Under the pieces are notes generated by a model, which had not been told where the DNA came from, made no database searches, and worked only from the letters and a program-made list of their open reading frames with translations. The translations under genes and the position numbers were made by a program. Source: Amoebophrya sp. A120 (taxonomy: Eukaryota; Sar; Dinophyceae; Syndiniales; Amoebophryaceae). Taken from it: 64,000 nucleotides of DNA. This document shows positions 1 through 11,671 of the stretch, piece after piece. Position 1 is the stretch's first letter; each line of letters starts with the position of its first letter. The stretch is from NCBI GenBank assembly GCA_905178155.1, contig CAJINV010000021.1, forward strand, positions 974,449 to 1,038,448, written 5' to 3'.

Positions 1-83
1 TCAGGCGCTGCCTGTAAATTATCGTCCACAGCAAGGATTTCATTTCCAATGCCGTACTGCCCCCGCCGCCGCCGCGCATACAT

Positions 84-3000
84 TCACATGAAATCGAAAT
101 GCTGCGCGAGGTCGCTGGATTCCGATTCAGACCCATCTCCGTCCCCACCCTCGCTCTCCTCGTCCGCGTCCAGCTCAAATTCGACGGCTTCCATCACTGG
201 ACGGGTCAGCGGAGCTTGGTGGGCGGCTGGTCGTGCTGGGGCAGCTTCCACTTGCCGCCGTGGTTCTTGCGGTGGTGCTGCAAAAATCGCGCCAGGGGTT
301 CCTGCCGCACTAGGTGTAGTGCTACTCGTAGCTCCTCCTGGTGCTCTACCTGCTGTAGTGCCACTACCACCGCAATGGAAGTTGTTTGATGATGACGAGG
401 ATGTTGACGTCGCAGCAGGAGCAGAAGTTGTCGGCCGTGCTAAATGGTTTTGCGTGTTGCTCCGTTCACCTCCTGCAAGAAGATGTTGATTTAACGATGA
501 AGGCGCTGCAGCCAGTTGTCCCGCTTCGTGCGGATCTGGTGCGGACGAGGTGGCTCCACCGATGTTGTTCACAGGAGTAGTCCAAGACTCAACCTCGTTC
601 TGGTTCTGAACAATTGCATACGGAGTGCTGGAGGGAACAGCTGTACTTGTACTACCCCTCGCGGGAGGAAAGGGGCACACAGCAGGCACGGAGATCGACG
701 ACGATGGTGGAAACCCTGCGAACGGCGGCGCGACAGGAACAGGTCGTGAGCCTCCACCAGCATGAAGGGGATCAGCAACAGAACCTGCTCCTCCACCGTC
801 GAGGAGCACGTGCTGGCCACCGCTGCTAAAGGTAGTAGTTGTTGCCAGCGGAAAGGTGGAAGAACTGGCGTGGTGCTGCAGAAAAGACTGATCTTGGTAA
901 ACAGCCACCGGAAACAAGATAACTTGCTGCTGCAACTGCTGTTGCATGTCCGCGAGAGAAGAAGCACCACAACTGGTGGAAGAGCTAGTATTACAACTGT
1001 GGAGCTGCAGGACATTTGCGATTTCGCTTGTAGTTTGCGCGCACGGATATTGATGGCAATTCTGTTGCGCTGGTGGGTGCGATTGCGATTGCTGACTGGA
1101 AGCAGTCAGGGGCACCACCCAAGGCAGTAGTTCTTGCGCCATCGGTTGTTCGTGTGCAGAAGCTGCTCCCGAGAAAGAGGACATTCGAGGAGGAGCATTG
1201 CATTCCATTGCCCCCGCACTCCCGGGCAGTATTGCATTTCTTGCAGCGTCAACATCCATGGTACTGGCAGGCGGAACTCCCGAAGCTAAAGGAAATAACG
1301 CTGGGCCTGAACAAGTTGCAGTAAAACTGGAACAAGTACTAGTTGCAGGCGCAATTCCAATCGTAGTTGCGCCGGTCGACGTCGCAGTTTCTTTTACCTG
1401 CTCAACAGAAGCGTTCATCTGCAGCATATCGAAGCTGGGCTCTTGCTGATCTTCCTGCACCACCGCTATGTCGCTTTGTTTGGCAAGAGGGAAAACTCCC
1501 GGACCTGCTGCGCTGGTGTTAATATCGTCCCAGGAGTCCCAAGAATCTTCCCCAGAGCGCGCATCATGATCTTCGCACAAATCTTCGTTTTCCTCCTCCT
1601 CGTCAATATCCTGATCAATTTCGGTTACTGCCAGCGGATGTTGCGGTTGCGAAATCTTTATTCGCGGGGCATTCGCATGAAGATTTTTGTCTTGTGCAGA
1701 AGTCGTGTGGCGGATCTTCATGGCGTCGTGGTCCTGTGGAACTGCGACTGGAACTGCTTGTCCTTGCTGCTCGTCTTCTTGTCGTCCAGCCTGTGGTTGT
1801 TCGTCAGTTGTTTTCATGCAGGTCGTTTTGGTTGCTCGACTGCTGGAACTGGTGGTGCCAGTAGTGTAGTTTTTAGTGCTACCAGGCTCAGCCAGGGGAC
1901 GTCGTCCAGATGCCGTTGCAGCTACAGCTTCTGCTTCCTTTAAAAAAGCCCCACTCGAGGACGCAGCAGGTGGTGGAACTGCAACGTTTTTGATATCGCC
2001 CGTTTCAATTACATCGTGCTCTTGGTCCTTTCGCCGACCTCGCTGCACTCTCGAAGTAGAAGTACTTCTACTTCTACCCTTCCGCCGGCTATCGCCAGCT
2101 CGCCTTTTCTTCTGACGTTCATCTTTCCGACTCTGATGTTTTCGGGCAGCGAAATGGCCACTGCTTCTCCTCGACGCACCACGGCGTTCGCTTCGGCTTC
2201 TTGGGCTCTTGCCGGATGGCGGCCCACCCGACTGCGACGTCGCAGCGCGCCGATCTATCTTCTTGACGGGAGACAACGGCACGCGAGCTGCTTTTGCTTG
2301 TCCTGGTCCTGGCGCGCCGAGCAACACCGGAAGGTCGTCGTATTGGGCCGAGCCCGGCTCGTCGTTCTGTGCACAAGAAGTTCCGGCGTGCGCGTTCCCG
2401 TCCGGAAAATTTTTCTTGTTCATTCCCGGGCCCCCGACGTAGTCTACTCCAGGGAACGCCGAGGGCGCAGCCGCAAATGGCACAACGGTAATGTTCTTGT
2501 TTCTCACCGTTTTACCGCTTGTAGTCGCTTTTGACGCCATTGAAAAATTGATCTTGCTACCAAACGTCGGGTGCTGTGTAGCAGTTTTGGCGGTTTTACT
2601 TTGAACTTGATGCTCACTGGATCCTATCCTCCCTGGATTCATTTCTCGTTTTTTTTCCCGATCATCCGGTAGAAGGTCTTCATCCTCTACTTCATTCCGC
2701 GCTGATGACGACACGGCTTCGGCTGGTGTGCCCGCACTAGATTTTGCGTTGTTCTTGTTAACCACTTGGACCACGCTCGGTCCTCCGTCGTTGTCCTTCT
2801 GCTTTTTCTTGCGATCATGTTGAGGATGTATCTGTGCGGGAGATGTTGATAAGATGGGATCAAGATTGGTCGGCTTCAAGTTCAGGTCCTCTTCCGCCTG
2901 TTGTTGCTTTTTCCGTCTCTTCATTTTTGGCACGAGACTACTTTCCCAACTGTGGTCCACCTCGTCTTGTACTTGCAGGTGTTCTTGTTCTGAGCTGGAT

Positions 3001-6000
3001 TTATTTTCATTATCTGGTGCTTCTTGTAATTGTGAAAAACTGGGACAACATGATGACTCATGATTAGCGCCGCCCCGATCTTGTTCAGGAGCAACCGGTG
3101 AAAACACCGGCTGTACTTTACGACCTCCACGTGTTGAGGCCACATTCTCGTGGTCATCTGCCAAGGCGGCCGCTCCTCGTCGAGATCTAGTTTTATTCTT
3201 CACTTCTTGACGGCTTTTTGGGCCGTCTGCAGCATGAGCTCCATCTTCCTGTTCATCCTCGTCGTCTTGTTCAGGACTGCAGCCGGTTTGATACTCACAT
3301 CGTGCTCGTCGTGGCGCCTCACGACCGGATCCAGACTGGGATCTGGATCCACGGTCTCCAGGAAACAAAGACCTGCGTCCTCTCGCAAGTAAGCGGGCTC
3401 CTCTGTCGTGCTCGTGCTCGTCCGAGTGAGAGTTGTCGTGTGCGCCGGGGGGATGATGAGAGGCTATTTCACCAGCAGAGTCGGACTCGTCGTCGTCGAC
3501 GTCGTCAGATGAAATTATACCAGCATCTTCGCGAACGCGACTCCGACTGGCACTACTTCTCCTCCTGTTCCTCGCCTTTCTAGTTTTGCCCTTGGAAACT
3601 TTCGTTTTCCGATGTTTGTTCTTCCGTCCTCGAGTGGCGTCCCTTCTATCCTCTTCTGATGAGCCTGTGCGCTTTATTCGTTTCCGGTCGATTCTTCTTG
3701 ACGATAACCTTTCTCTTTTTGAAGACGTCTCCGAAGGAGAATTTTCGTCGTCCCCGTCGTCGGTATGAACAACATTCTTGGCGTTGACTTTACTGCTTTG
3801 GACCACTTCGCTCTCGATACAGTTGTCCGAGTCCTCGTTTATTTCAGCATCAGATCCTGCTTCTGAACCGGCGCACGCCTCGCTATCAATCCTACCCCGT
3901 CGCCGCGGTCCAGCACTTCCACCTGAAGATGATTCCTCGAGGTCGTCACAGTCTACACCGGATGAAGAAGAAGAGCCACCACTTGCCGAGTAGTTTCTCT
4001 TGCGCTTTTTCTTGCTTTTCATCTTTTTGCTCCTCTTTTTCGATTTCGCAGCTGCCTTTTTCCTTCTACGACGTCGATCCCGCTCATGCGAGGAACTTCT
4101 GGAAGATCGCGATCGTTTCAGGTTTCTACTTCGGCGAGGACGCTTTTTTTCCTTCTTCCGCCTGTGGAGGATGCGGGCCTTGTTTTTGCAGTTGCTTTGA
4201 TGGTCCTCAGAGTCCGAGTCGTCCGCTTCATCAGAAGAGGACATCTTCATGCGGCTGGAAGTAGACAAGGCCTGACTTCTGTCCACCCTTCGACTGCTTC
4301 TGTTTCGACGACGTCCGCTTCTCTTCTTCCACTTGCTACCACGATGAGGACCACCACCACGTCTAGTGCCTCTACTATCTTCCCGGAGGCTATTCTTATT
4401 TCGGACGCGTGAGGACGAAGATCGCCGTGTTGTCTTACTCTTAGAGCGAGACTCTTGGCGGAGGCGGCGACGAGAAAGGCTTCTACTTCTACTTCTACTT
4501 CCGGAAGTAGCTCTTTTGCTTTTGCTACTGTCCCTCCTGCGTCGGTCCCGGCGACCCTCACTACTTCTTCGGGGTGTTGAACCCCAACCGGAATGTATCC
4601 ACAAAAGAAACAGACCCATGATCCCCAGCTAATTTGTCATGCAAAACATGCATAAAAGGTTATGTCAACATGCAGTTGCAGGAAATGGATGGGGACGAGA
4701 TCATCTGTGTTTTATTTTCCTGGATACACCACCTCCTCTTCTTCCTACTGTCGCCCCGCGCCGCTGATGTTGGTCCACCCTCGTCTTGATGCGACGCCCA
4801 GCTTCGGGGGTCGTTCCTTCGGCCCTTTCTACTTGTTTTCTCCCCCAAAAACTGTTTCCACATCTTCTCCACCCTGGAATTATCGGGCAGGTCAAAAGCG
4901 ACGACTGCGTCAATGGGCGGCGGTTTCAGCGTTGTCCGCTCCTCGAATTCTTTTGGCAGGCACCACCTTGAGAAATACGTTACGGCTCCGCTCGCGGGCG
5001 AAAACAGGGGCACGGAGGTCTGCGGGACCGGGTCACCCGCATAATCCGCCCGCTCCTCCGACCGGTGGGCCTCGTTGGCATAGGGGCTCTGTTGCACGGT
5101 GTAGATGTGCTGCTGTGGCTGAGTGACATGATGGCAGGCGGACACGTCGAGGAGCCGGAGCCGGGTATGATAATATCCCGTTTCGCCATCTGGACCCGGG
5201 CGTCGGGCCAGCTCGCAGCCAATCTCGTTGACCAGAAACGTCGCCCGCACCCAGGTATGCATTGCAAAAGTAATATCGCATTCGCACTCGTATAAATGCA
5301 TTTACAAATTTCCTCAGCATCAGTAATGCGGATTTAGATTAACCTTAACTTTGTTCAAGAAAAAGATTTGGTTAACAGACCAGAATCTCAACGTTCTTGT
5401 CTCAACGTTCATGAGGCCGCCGGGCAATCGTCTCAACGATTGCCCGGCGGCCTCAAACAACGGCCGTCGGCAGCGGCGGAGAGGTACGAGCACCACCATT
5501 GACGCGAGGCAGGGTCGGTGAGACACAAAGGGCGGAAGGGCGCGGCAACACAGACGGGCAGGGGCGCGGGTGCGAAACACAACACAAGGAAAGAAGAGAG
5601 TCGTCGGCCAGGGCAGCCGCCGCCGGCCGGCCGGCCGGCCGGCGGCTGCCCTGGCCGACGACCAGAACCCCAAACCCTAGACCCTAAGCCCAAACCTAAA
5701 CGGTGCCGAAGTTGAGACGTCGGAGTCAACGTTGGGACGTTTTGTCTCAACGTTGAGACAAATGGGCGGAGTTGAGATTTTGGTTTGTCAACCAAAAGAT
5801 TTGCAACGCATGGCTGCAATTCCTACGAGTGCGACACTTTTGCACAGGATACCAGGCCGGCAGGGTGATCCGGACGGGGAGGTACCAACACTCGTACCGG
5901 TCCTGCGGAATGGCCTCGGGGTAGACCGGGTTTTTCATGAAGGCAGTTAACAGGGCCACGAGCGCCTCCCCGCCCAAGAGGCGCTTCGGCGCGAAGGTAT

Positions 6001-9000
6001 TTTTGTCCTCCTCAATCACGCTGGTGTTCTTCAGGCACAGGCTCCGCACCGGGTAATCGCTGTGCAACACGTAGTCCGCCAAGACCGCAAGCGTTTTCGG
6101 CGACAAGCTCAGGTTCTCGGACAGGTCCAGTTCCAACACACTGATTCGGAAGCAGTGGAACATTTTCAGGTATTTTACAACATCCTGGTCCCGTATGGAA
6201 GCGTCAGGTTTGAAATCGTCAAAGTTGAAATAATTTGTAATGCATAAAATACATGACGCGAAATACGTGTGTTGCAGAGCAGGCAAGTGAGGCCGATTGT
6301 AAGCCTGGCTGGGGTTATAGCTCGAGCTGCTAAAGCAGCATGAGAGAGTCACTCTTCTTTGCCTAAACAGCATTACAAACTGGATTTAGGCACCTCCAGA
6401 ATTTGTCATGATGCGCCACTTAGAAACTGGGTTCGAAATGGAATCCATTTTATGCATGACAAATCATTTCGATTTTGTCAATTTCGATTCTGACACTTCC
6501 ATATCCCGTAGCTGCATTTGCCGCATGCGCACCGCCTGCAAAAACTTTTTGAACAGGTTACTGCACATGCCCGACTGCCCGTTGCGCTCGAAAAACTGCG
6601 TCGCGGCCACCTCTCGCTTGTTCCGCTCCTTCTTCGCCACGCGCTGAGCCACATACTGCTCCACGTCTTCTTCGCTGCTCACGTTTTCGTTTCCCTCGGG
6701 GTCTTTTTTACAAGAAGTAGAAGCGGCGTTCTTGTTCTTCGGGTGAGCAGCAGTCTCAGTCTCTACAAGAACTTCCGTGGTTTTACTACTTTTTGCTTTT
6801 ATTGCAGAGATCTCGGTCGTTGTTGTAGTTGAGTAATTTGAAGACTTCGATTCCTGCTTTTGTCCTTCGATGTTTCCGACACTTGTAGTACTCCTTCTGC
6901 GAAGAGAACTTTTATCTCTGCCCTCTCCATTAGAGGATTCCTTCTGCACATCGTCCTCGGTTGCGGCTGCAACTACTCTGGGTCCTCGCAATTCCCAATC
7001 ACGCCTCAGTTCCTGAAGAATGGATTGCAAAGACTCCTCGATACAGGCCACTGTCGGATAAGGATTAGAAGTCGCAGAAGCAGGAGCGCTTGCAGTTTTT
7101 TTTCCGCTTGTCTGTCTTTGTTCCACCCCAGACATTGAGTTTAGATTTTTAGTCTCGGAACAAGTCGTCTTGCTTGCACAGGCATTGGCAGTGGCCCCGA
7201 TCTTCCTCGTGTTCTTGGCGCTGCTGCACTCGTCGTCACGCGCCTTGTCGCTGTGTGTGAGCCACTGCCTGTGCTGGTCCACGAACCAGCACAGAAGGAT
7301 ATTCAACAACACCTCGTGCCCGGCGTTCCCACCGAAGTCGTCTGTCCGCAGAGTCAGTGTCTGGATTTGCACCCTGACGCGCGAACCGTCGATTTGCGTG
7401 CTCGTCGCACCGCGCCAGCGGCCGTGCTCCCAGCCGTTGCACCGGCGAACGTCGTACTGGCGATACCGGTAAACGTCGTAGTTCTCGTGGGATTTCACGA
7501 TTTTATCCAGCGTGGCCCGATAGAAGTCGCGGAATTTCGTGGTCAATTTCATCTTCGTCATCTGTTGCAACGAGGCCGGCGGAAAGGAAGAAACCTCCGC
7601 GAGTAACGCTGCGCGCATATCATCGCCGAGGACGTCCACACCTGTGTGCAAAAGGAACTTCGGGATCATACCGGTCGTCTCACGTGGTACTGCAACTGTT
7701 CCTGCGAGCGGAAGAAGCGGACGAAGGCCGCCTCGTCCAGGAGGCATTTTTGGGACTAGTGTGCGACTATGATGCTCGAGGGGGTTTAATATCGCGAGGG
7801 CCGGTTTCTTACTGCTGATGAACTGTTGCCCAGCTTCGCTTTCTGATCCGCTTCCGCTCTGCGACGATGAAGAGATAATATCCAGTGCAAAAGTATCGCA
7901 CTCGTACTGCTTGTGTAGTACTTAATTCATCCAGCCATACATGAAAAAAAAAAATCTCCCTTATTAGAAAGTAGGTAAATCAGCATATACAAATTCCTCT
8001 TTTGAACTTGAAAAAAATTGTCATGCAATAACTACTAGCACGTTACTTTTGCAATGCACAGGAGAGCGACGCCTGCAGTTCCGCGCGGGTCTTCTTTGAG
8101 TTGGGAACTGGACAACGAGGACGACCCGTAGTTGTTCTTTTCTCAGAAGTGCCACCGGAACAAACCACAGGTCGATGCACAAGCCCCGCCGGCGCGGCAG
8201 AACTTGACGACGTGCTGGAGGTGGGATTTTCACCCAAAGCTAGGCTATGCAGTGGCGCTCCTGGAGGTGCTCTTGCGGAGGGTAAAGCTGATCCCGGCAC
8301 AGCACCGGTCGGCTGCGTCAAACAACTGAAGCTGCTGTAGGGGTCGACCACGCCATAGCTGGTTTTTCCGCCTAGGACATTCGCGTTTGAGTTTGACCCA
8401 GCTCCACCACCAGCACCGATGCCATAGTACAAGTGGTTCTTATGTCCACCACCGCTTGCAGTCGCCGCCGCTATTTGCTGGAAGTACGCTCCCGCGGCTA
8501 GCAGCCCCTGGGCGAAAGCCTGCTGGTGGGCGGCCAAGCCCATTGCTCCGGCCGCTTGGTGCGCCGAGGCGGTGAAGCTTCCAGGGGCGTTATGGATGTG
8601 TCAGGTTTGAAATCGTCAGAGTTGAAATAGTTTGCCATGCATAAAACAGATACCAGTTAGACCTACAGTTTGTAGTCGGTGCATGACAAATTTCCCCGGT
8701 CCTGGAAGCGAGTCTGTCATGCGGTTTAGGGCAAAAAAGCTGCCTTCTGTCATGCAAGTCAGCAGTCCAACTTTTGACCCTTACCAGGACTATAATCTGC
8801 CTCCCGTGGGTCCTCTGCAATAGAGTCACTTTTTGTATCGCATTTTATGCATTACAAATTATTTCAACTTTGACGATTTCAAACCTAACGCTTCCATATG
8901 CGTTCTGGTAATCGTAGAATAACGGCTGCATCGTCTGGTAATCGTTATGGCCCGGACAACTCGGGATTTGAAAAGTAGTTTATGCAATACAAATTTCCTG

Positions 9001-11029
9001 TACATGTACAAAATGCATCACAAATTTCACCAACTTGGAGCATGCCACTTGTCATGCTGAATCGAATTAAAAGGAAGCTTTGTCATGCAGAAACTGCATT
9101 TGTACATGTACAGGAAATTTACTGTGGATATAGTTTTTTCTTTTCATACAGCTACTTTGGCGAACCTCTGCCCGCCCCTAAAGGGATTACGTATCTATTA
9201 TCTAGCTCAAGGCAGCTCCTACTAAACTAGATAGATAATGTAGCTGAGGTAATGAACTAGAAGAATGAAGGGTCTCCGGCTCCGGCTGTTACAAGTTCGA
9301 GACGAGTCTGAGCCTTGCGCTTCTTCCTCTCGACTTGCCCTCCCGATGTGGGCTGGAGGAAGTCCCTTTAGGGATACCCTCTTCAGGGGGGGTGAAGGGG
9401 TATATGGATTTTCGGGCGAAGGGGGGGATCAGTCAGGGGGATCATGATCCCCCCTGATGATCCCCTCAGAAATGCGGCAAGAAAAATTCAGCATAGCACG
9501 CAGGCTAGCTTCAAAAGGGGGGGATCGAATAAAGAGGGGATCTTTATCCCCCCCAAATCGGGGCGGATTTTGGGGGATCGGCAGGGGGGATCAGTCAGGG
9601 GGGGTCATCCAGTAGGGGATGAACCATCCCCCCCGGGGGGGTGAACAATCCCCCCTGAAGGAAAAAATACAAATAGCCAAGATATGCACCCTCCGGGATC
9701 GCGTCACACAGGTTTCCGCATCCGGAAAAGCAACAGCCGGAGCCGGGGACCCGTCTTCTAGTTCATCAGATAGCTAGCCTACCTACGTAAGTACACCAGT
9801 AGCTACCCCAAGCGGGACCAAAAGTAAGTATTTCATTCAGGCGTGGCAGAAGGGTCGCCGAAGTGGCTATATTAAAAAAAAAATCGTAGAATAACGGCTG
9901 CATCGTCTGGTAATCGTACTGTTGGTAGCCCTATCAAATGTAAAAATGTCTGGGTCTGGAAGAGTTGGAACTTGTCATGCTAAATCTGAAGCATGCAAAA
10001 AATCTGTAATGCGTGATTACCAACAGCCGTCCTTTTTTACCAGGTTGAGAGGGAATTTCTCATGCAGGATAGCCATGATAGAGACCTCACAGACTTTGTC
10101 ATGCTAGGTGCTGCATTCTAAACCTTATGAGCCACAGAAAACCTGCATCACAAATCGCGCTTTCTTCCAGACCCAGACATTTTTGCATTTGATAAGCCCT
10201 TGCCCCGCGAGCCGCCCTTCTTAATGTTTCCCGGAGGTGGCGCAAAGGTGGAGTAACTAGTGCTCACCTCCTCGATTATATTGGCTGGGACGAACATAGG
10301 GCTGATAGTAGCGCCGTTCAAGTTGCTAGTGCAAGAACTACTACTCCCTGCAGCAGGAGTCATTTCGTTGGAGCTTATCCCGATCTTCATCCTCCCGCTA
10401 CTTGTGCAACTTCTGTCCCCTTCATCACGACTGTGGAGGTGGTTCTGCGATGAAATAAACGCTGCTTGGTCCTGGGACAAAAGCTGCTGAAACTGCTCCG
10501 CAACCAAATCTATACTCGACATAGAAGTAGATCCAGTAGTTCCACGGTTATTTTGCGCGCCCGCCCTTGTGTCACGCTCACGACCAGATGGCTCCTTCAT
10601 CATGTAATGAAGCTTGCTTTTAGTCGGAGGAGGAATAGACATAGAACCACTGCTTCTGGAAGAAGAGGACTGCTCACCTGGATTTGCTACATGAGGAGCC
10701 GCTGTACTACTTTTCGCTGATGTTGCAACCAGCTGAAATGTTGTTGAGCCAGGATCCTGCTGGGCTGGAGGAAATGCTGTCGTTTGTTGTTCCGTCGGGA
10801 ACTTAGTATGAGTATTCCGCGTAGCCGTGGTAGAACAACTAGAGCAGTCAACAGCTTGCGCACCTGCTCCTGGGTGGTCGTGAAAGACCCCGTGACTGGT
10901 CGTCCCCGCACAAGACGAAGATGGCGGAAATCGCCCTGACGAGGATGAAGCGGCCGCAGGTGTTGAAGATGTCGCACCGGCACAACTCTGGTTGAACTTG
11001 TAGCCCCGCCGCTTTGCCGTGTTTTCCAT
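84..11029 (-). CDS. Giant Ser/Arg-rich low-complexity protein, multi-exon
   Basis: Function not recognised. The start is the ATG at 11029. Exons run about 11029-10195, 9931-9882, 8909-8899, 8590-8061, 7878-6504, 6193-5852, 5255-4730 and 4590-84, giving about 2700 residues. The N-terminal third is Ser/Thr/Gly/Gln-rich. The middle (7878-5852) is the most ordered: a basic, aromatic segment (KFRDFYRATLDKIVKSHENY) and a short leucine-rich stretch (SVLELDLSENLSLSPKTLAV). The last 1500 residues are dominated by SR, RS, KK and poly-acidic runs and end in DLAQHFDFM. Five introners removed at their target duplications, or at a short shared repeat, keep the frame open. The junction near 4590-4730 is the least certain: a join through a shared TGG gives RKKRRW-GSTPRR, but the SR-rich part could instead be a separate gene starting at the ATG at 4619. 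The SR tail suggests a nuclear, RNA-associated role; this is inference only. Confidence 0.6.
4592..4727 (-). mobile_element. Candidate family G introner
   Basis: The ends are TATCCACAAAAGAAACAG and, on the other strand, TATCCAGGAAAATAAAACAC, an imperfect inverted repeat of the type seen in family G. It holds a GCATGACAAATT motif. The flanks (GAATG and CACCA) do not match as a target duplication, so the exact intron limits are unsure. Confidence 0.45.
5412..5453. repeat. Perfect inverted repeat
   Basis: Arms GAGGCCGCCGGGCAATCGT and its complement surround a short loop containing CTCA. The sequence lies inside the composite introner and is bordered by repeated TCTCAACGTT words. Confidence 0.8.
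5599..5662. repeat. Long GC-rich palindrome followed by telomere-like tract
   Basis: GTCGTCGGCCAGGGCAGCCG reads into a run of GGCC and back out as its exact complement. It is followed directly (5662-5700) by degenerate CCCTAAA-like words: CCCCAAACCCTAGACCCTAA. CCCTAAA is the complement of the TTTAGGG telomere repeat known from plants and dinoflagellates. Confidence 0.75.
6194..6503 (-). mobile_element. Introner, family C, duplication TCCCG
   Basis: Ends TATGGAAGCGTCAGG and TTCTGACACTTCCATA. TCCCG is at 6189-6193 and 6504-6508. Removal joins MQLRD to QDVVK. Confidence 0.92.
7879..8060 (-). mobile_element. Introner, family B, degenerate ends
   Basis: Ends TATCCAGTGCAAAAGTATCG and TTACTTTTGCAATGCACA. 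There is no exact 5-bp duplication, but a shared TCTC on the sense strand lets ASLS join SSSQS in frame. It appears to be an older copy. Confidence 0.7.
8591..8898 (-). mobile_element. Introner, family C, duplication (G/T)GCGT
   Basis: Ends TATGGATGTGTCAGG and TAACGCTTCCATA. The flanks GGCGT and TGCGT match at four of five bases. Removal joins YQN to APGSF. Confidence 0.85.
8910..9917. mobile_element. Poly-A-ended insertion between 36-bp direct repeats
   Basis: A 36-bp exon segment (8910-8945) is repeated exactly at 9882-9917. The 936 bp between ends in a run of about ten A next to the right copy, as expected of a retroposon on the plus strand with a long target duplication. Dropping one copy plus the insert keeps the frame (PLFYD-YQN). 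The insert holds a hairpin with arms AAATTTCCTGTACATGTAC (about 8989-9122), TTTGTCATGC words, and G-rich GGGGGGATC repeats (9420-9660). No coding region was recognised in it. It could also be read as an unusually large introner. Confidence 0.7.
9415..9660. repeat. GGGGGATC-rich array
   Basis: At least eight runs of five or more G, or of C, most joined to GATC, lie within 250 bp. Some face each other as inverted repeats around ATCATGAT. The array lies inside the poly-A-ended insertion. G-quadruplex formation is possible. Confidence 0.8.
9932..10194 (-). mobile_element. Introner, family A, duplication AGCCC
   Basis: Ends TATCAAATGTAAAAATGTCT and AGACATTTTTGCATTTGATA. AGCCC is at 9927-9931 and 10195-10199. 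Removal joins GKG to YQQY. Confidence 0.93.
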
Positions 11030-11281
11030 GGAGATGCAGGGGAGAAAAGAACCTGAGGTTTGGGATAATTTTTTTTCACGAAAAACGGCACTTTGGTTTC
11101 ATCTGTCTCGGATCTTTGTGTTTTTCTTTATGTTCCATCTTCTTCACGCTTACAAGCTTTCGTGCTAATTTTCAGGCATCTTCGGTAGTGAAAAAGCAGC
11201 TAGGTGGATGCAAGAAAGACAAACACTACAATGCTGCAACAGGAGAAAAACCCGAACGAGCTGCCTACTACCAATATCATG

Positions 11282-11334
11282 GAAAGGACCGCCATGGATA
11301 TTACGAATTTCGTAATATCCATGGCGGTCCTTTC
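11282..11334. repeat. 53-bp near-perfect palindrome
   Basis: Two 26-base arms (GAAAGGACCGCCATGG... and its exact complement) surround a single T. The sequence would form a cruciform or hairpin. It lies 30 bp from an introner and outside any gene I can define. Confidence 0.9.
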
Positions 11335-11364
11335 GGAAAGAATGTTTATTTAATACTGTGATTC

Positions 11365-11671
11365 TATGGATGTGTCAGAGTTGAAATCGACAAAGTTGAA
11401 ATAATTTGTCATGCATAAAATGGACGCCAGTTGGAACCCAGTTTCCAAGTGGCGCATGACAAATTTCGGCGGTCCCTAAATCCAGTTTGTCATGCTGTTT
11501 AGGCAAAGAAGAGCGATTTTCTCATGCTACTTTAGCAGCTCGAGCTGTAACCCCAAACAGGCTTACAATCGGCCTCACTTGCCTGCTCTGCAACGCACGT
11601 GCCTCGGGTCATGCATTTTATGCATTACAAATTATTTCAACTTTGACGATTTCAAACCTGACGCTCCCATA
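11365..11671. mobile_element. Introner, family C, duplication GATTC
   Basis: Ends TATGGATGTGTCAGAG and CCTGACGCTCCCATA. GATTC is at 11360-11364 and 11672-11676. The host transcript is not identified; it may be an untranslated leader or a small gene. Confidence 0.9.

Larger units (their letters stand above)
5256..5851 (-). mobile_element. Introner, family B, composite (596 bp), duplication CCAGG
   Basis: It begins TATGCATTGCAAAAG and ends TTTTGCACAGGATA, flanked by CCAGG at 5251-5255 and 5852-5856. Removal joins LPAW to VRATF in frame. It is about four times the usual family B length because it contains extra nested palindromes and a telomere-like tract. Confidence 0.85.

Noticed and set aside
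4247..4561. Alternative frame with Val/Ala/Glu-rich product over the start of the SR-rich region
   Set aside because: It is the frame obtained if the 4592-4727 element is removed exactly, but it stops after about 100 residues, while the SR frame stays open for 1500 residues.
5662..5700. True telomere or chromosome end
   Set aside because: The CCCTAAA-like words are few and degenerate and lie inside an introner in the middle of a gene.
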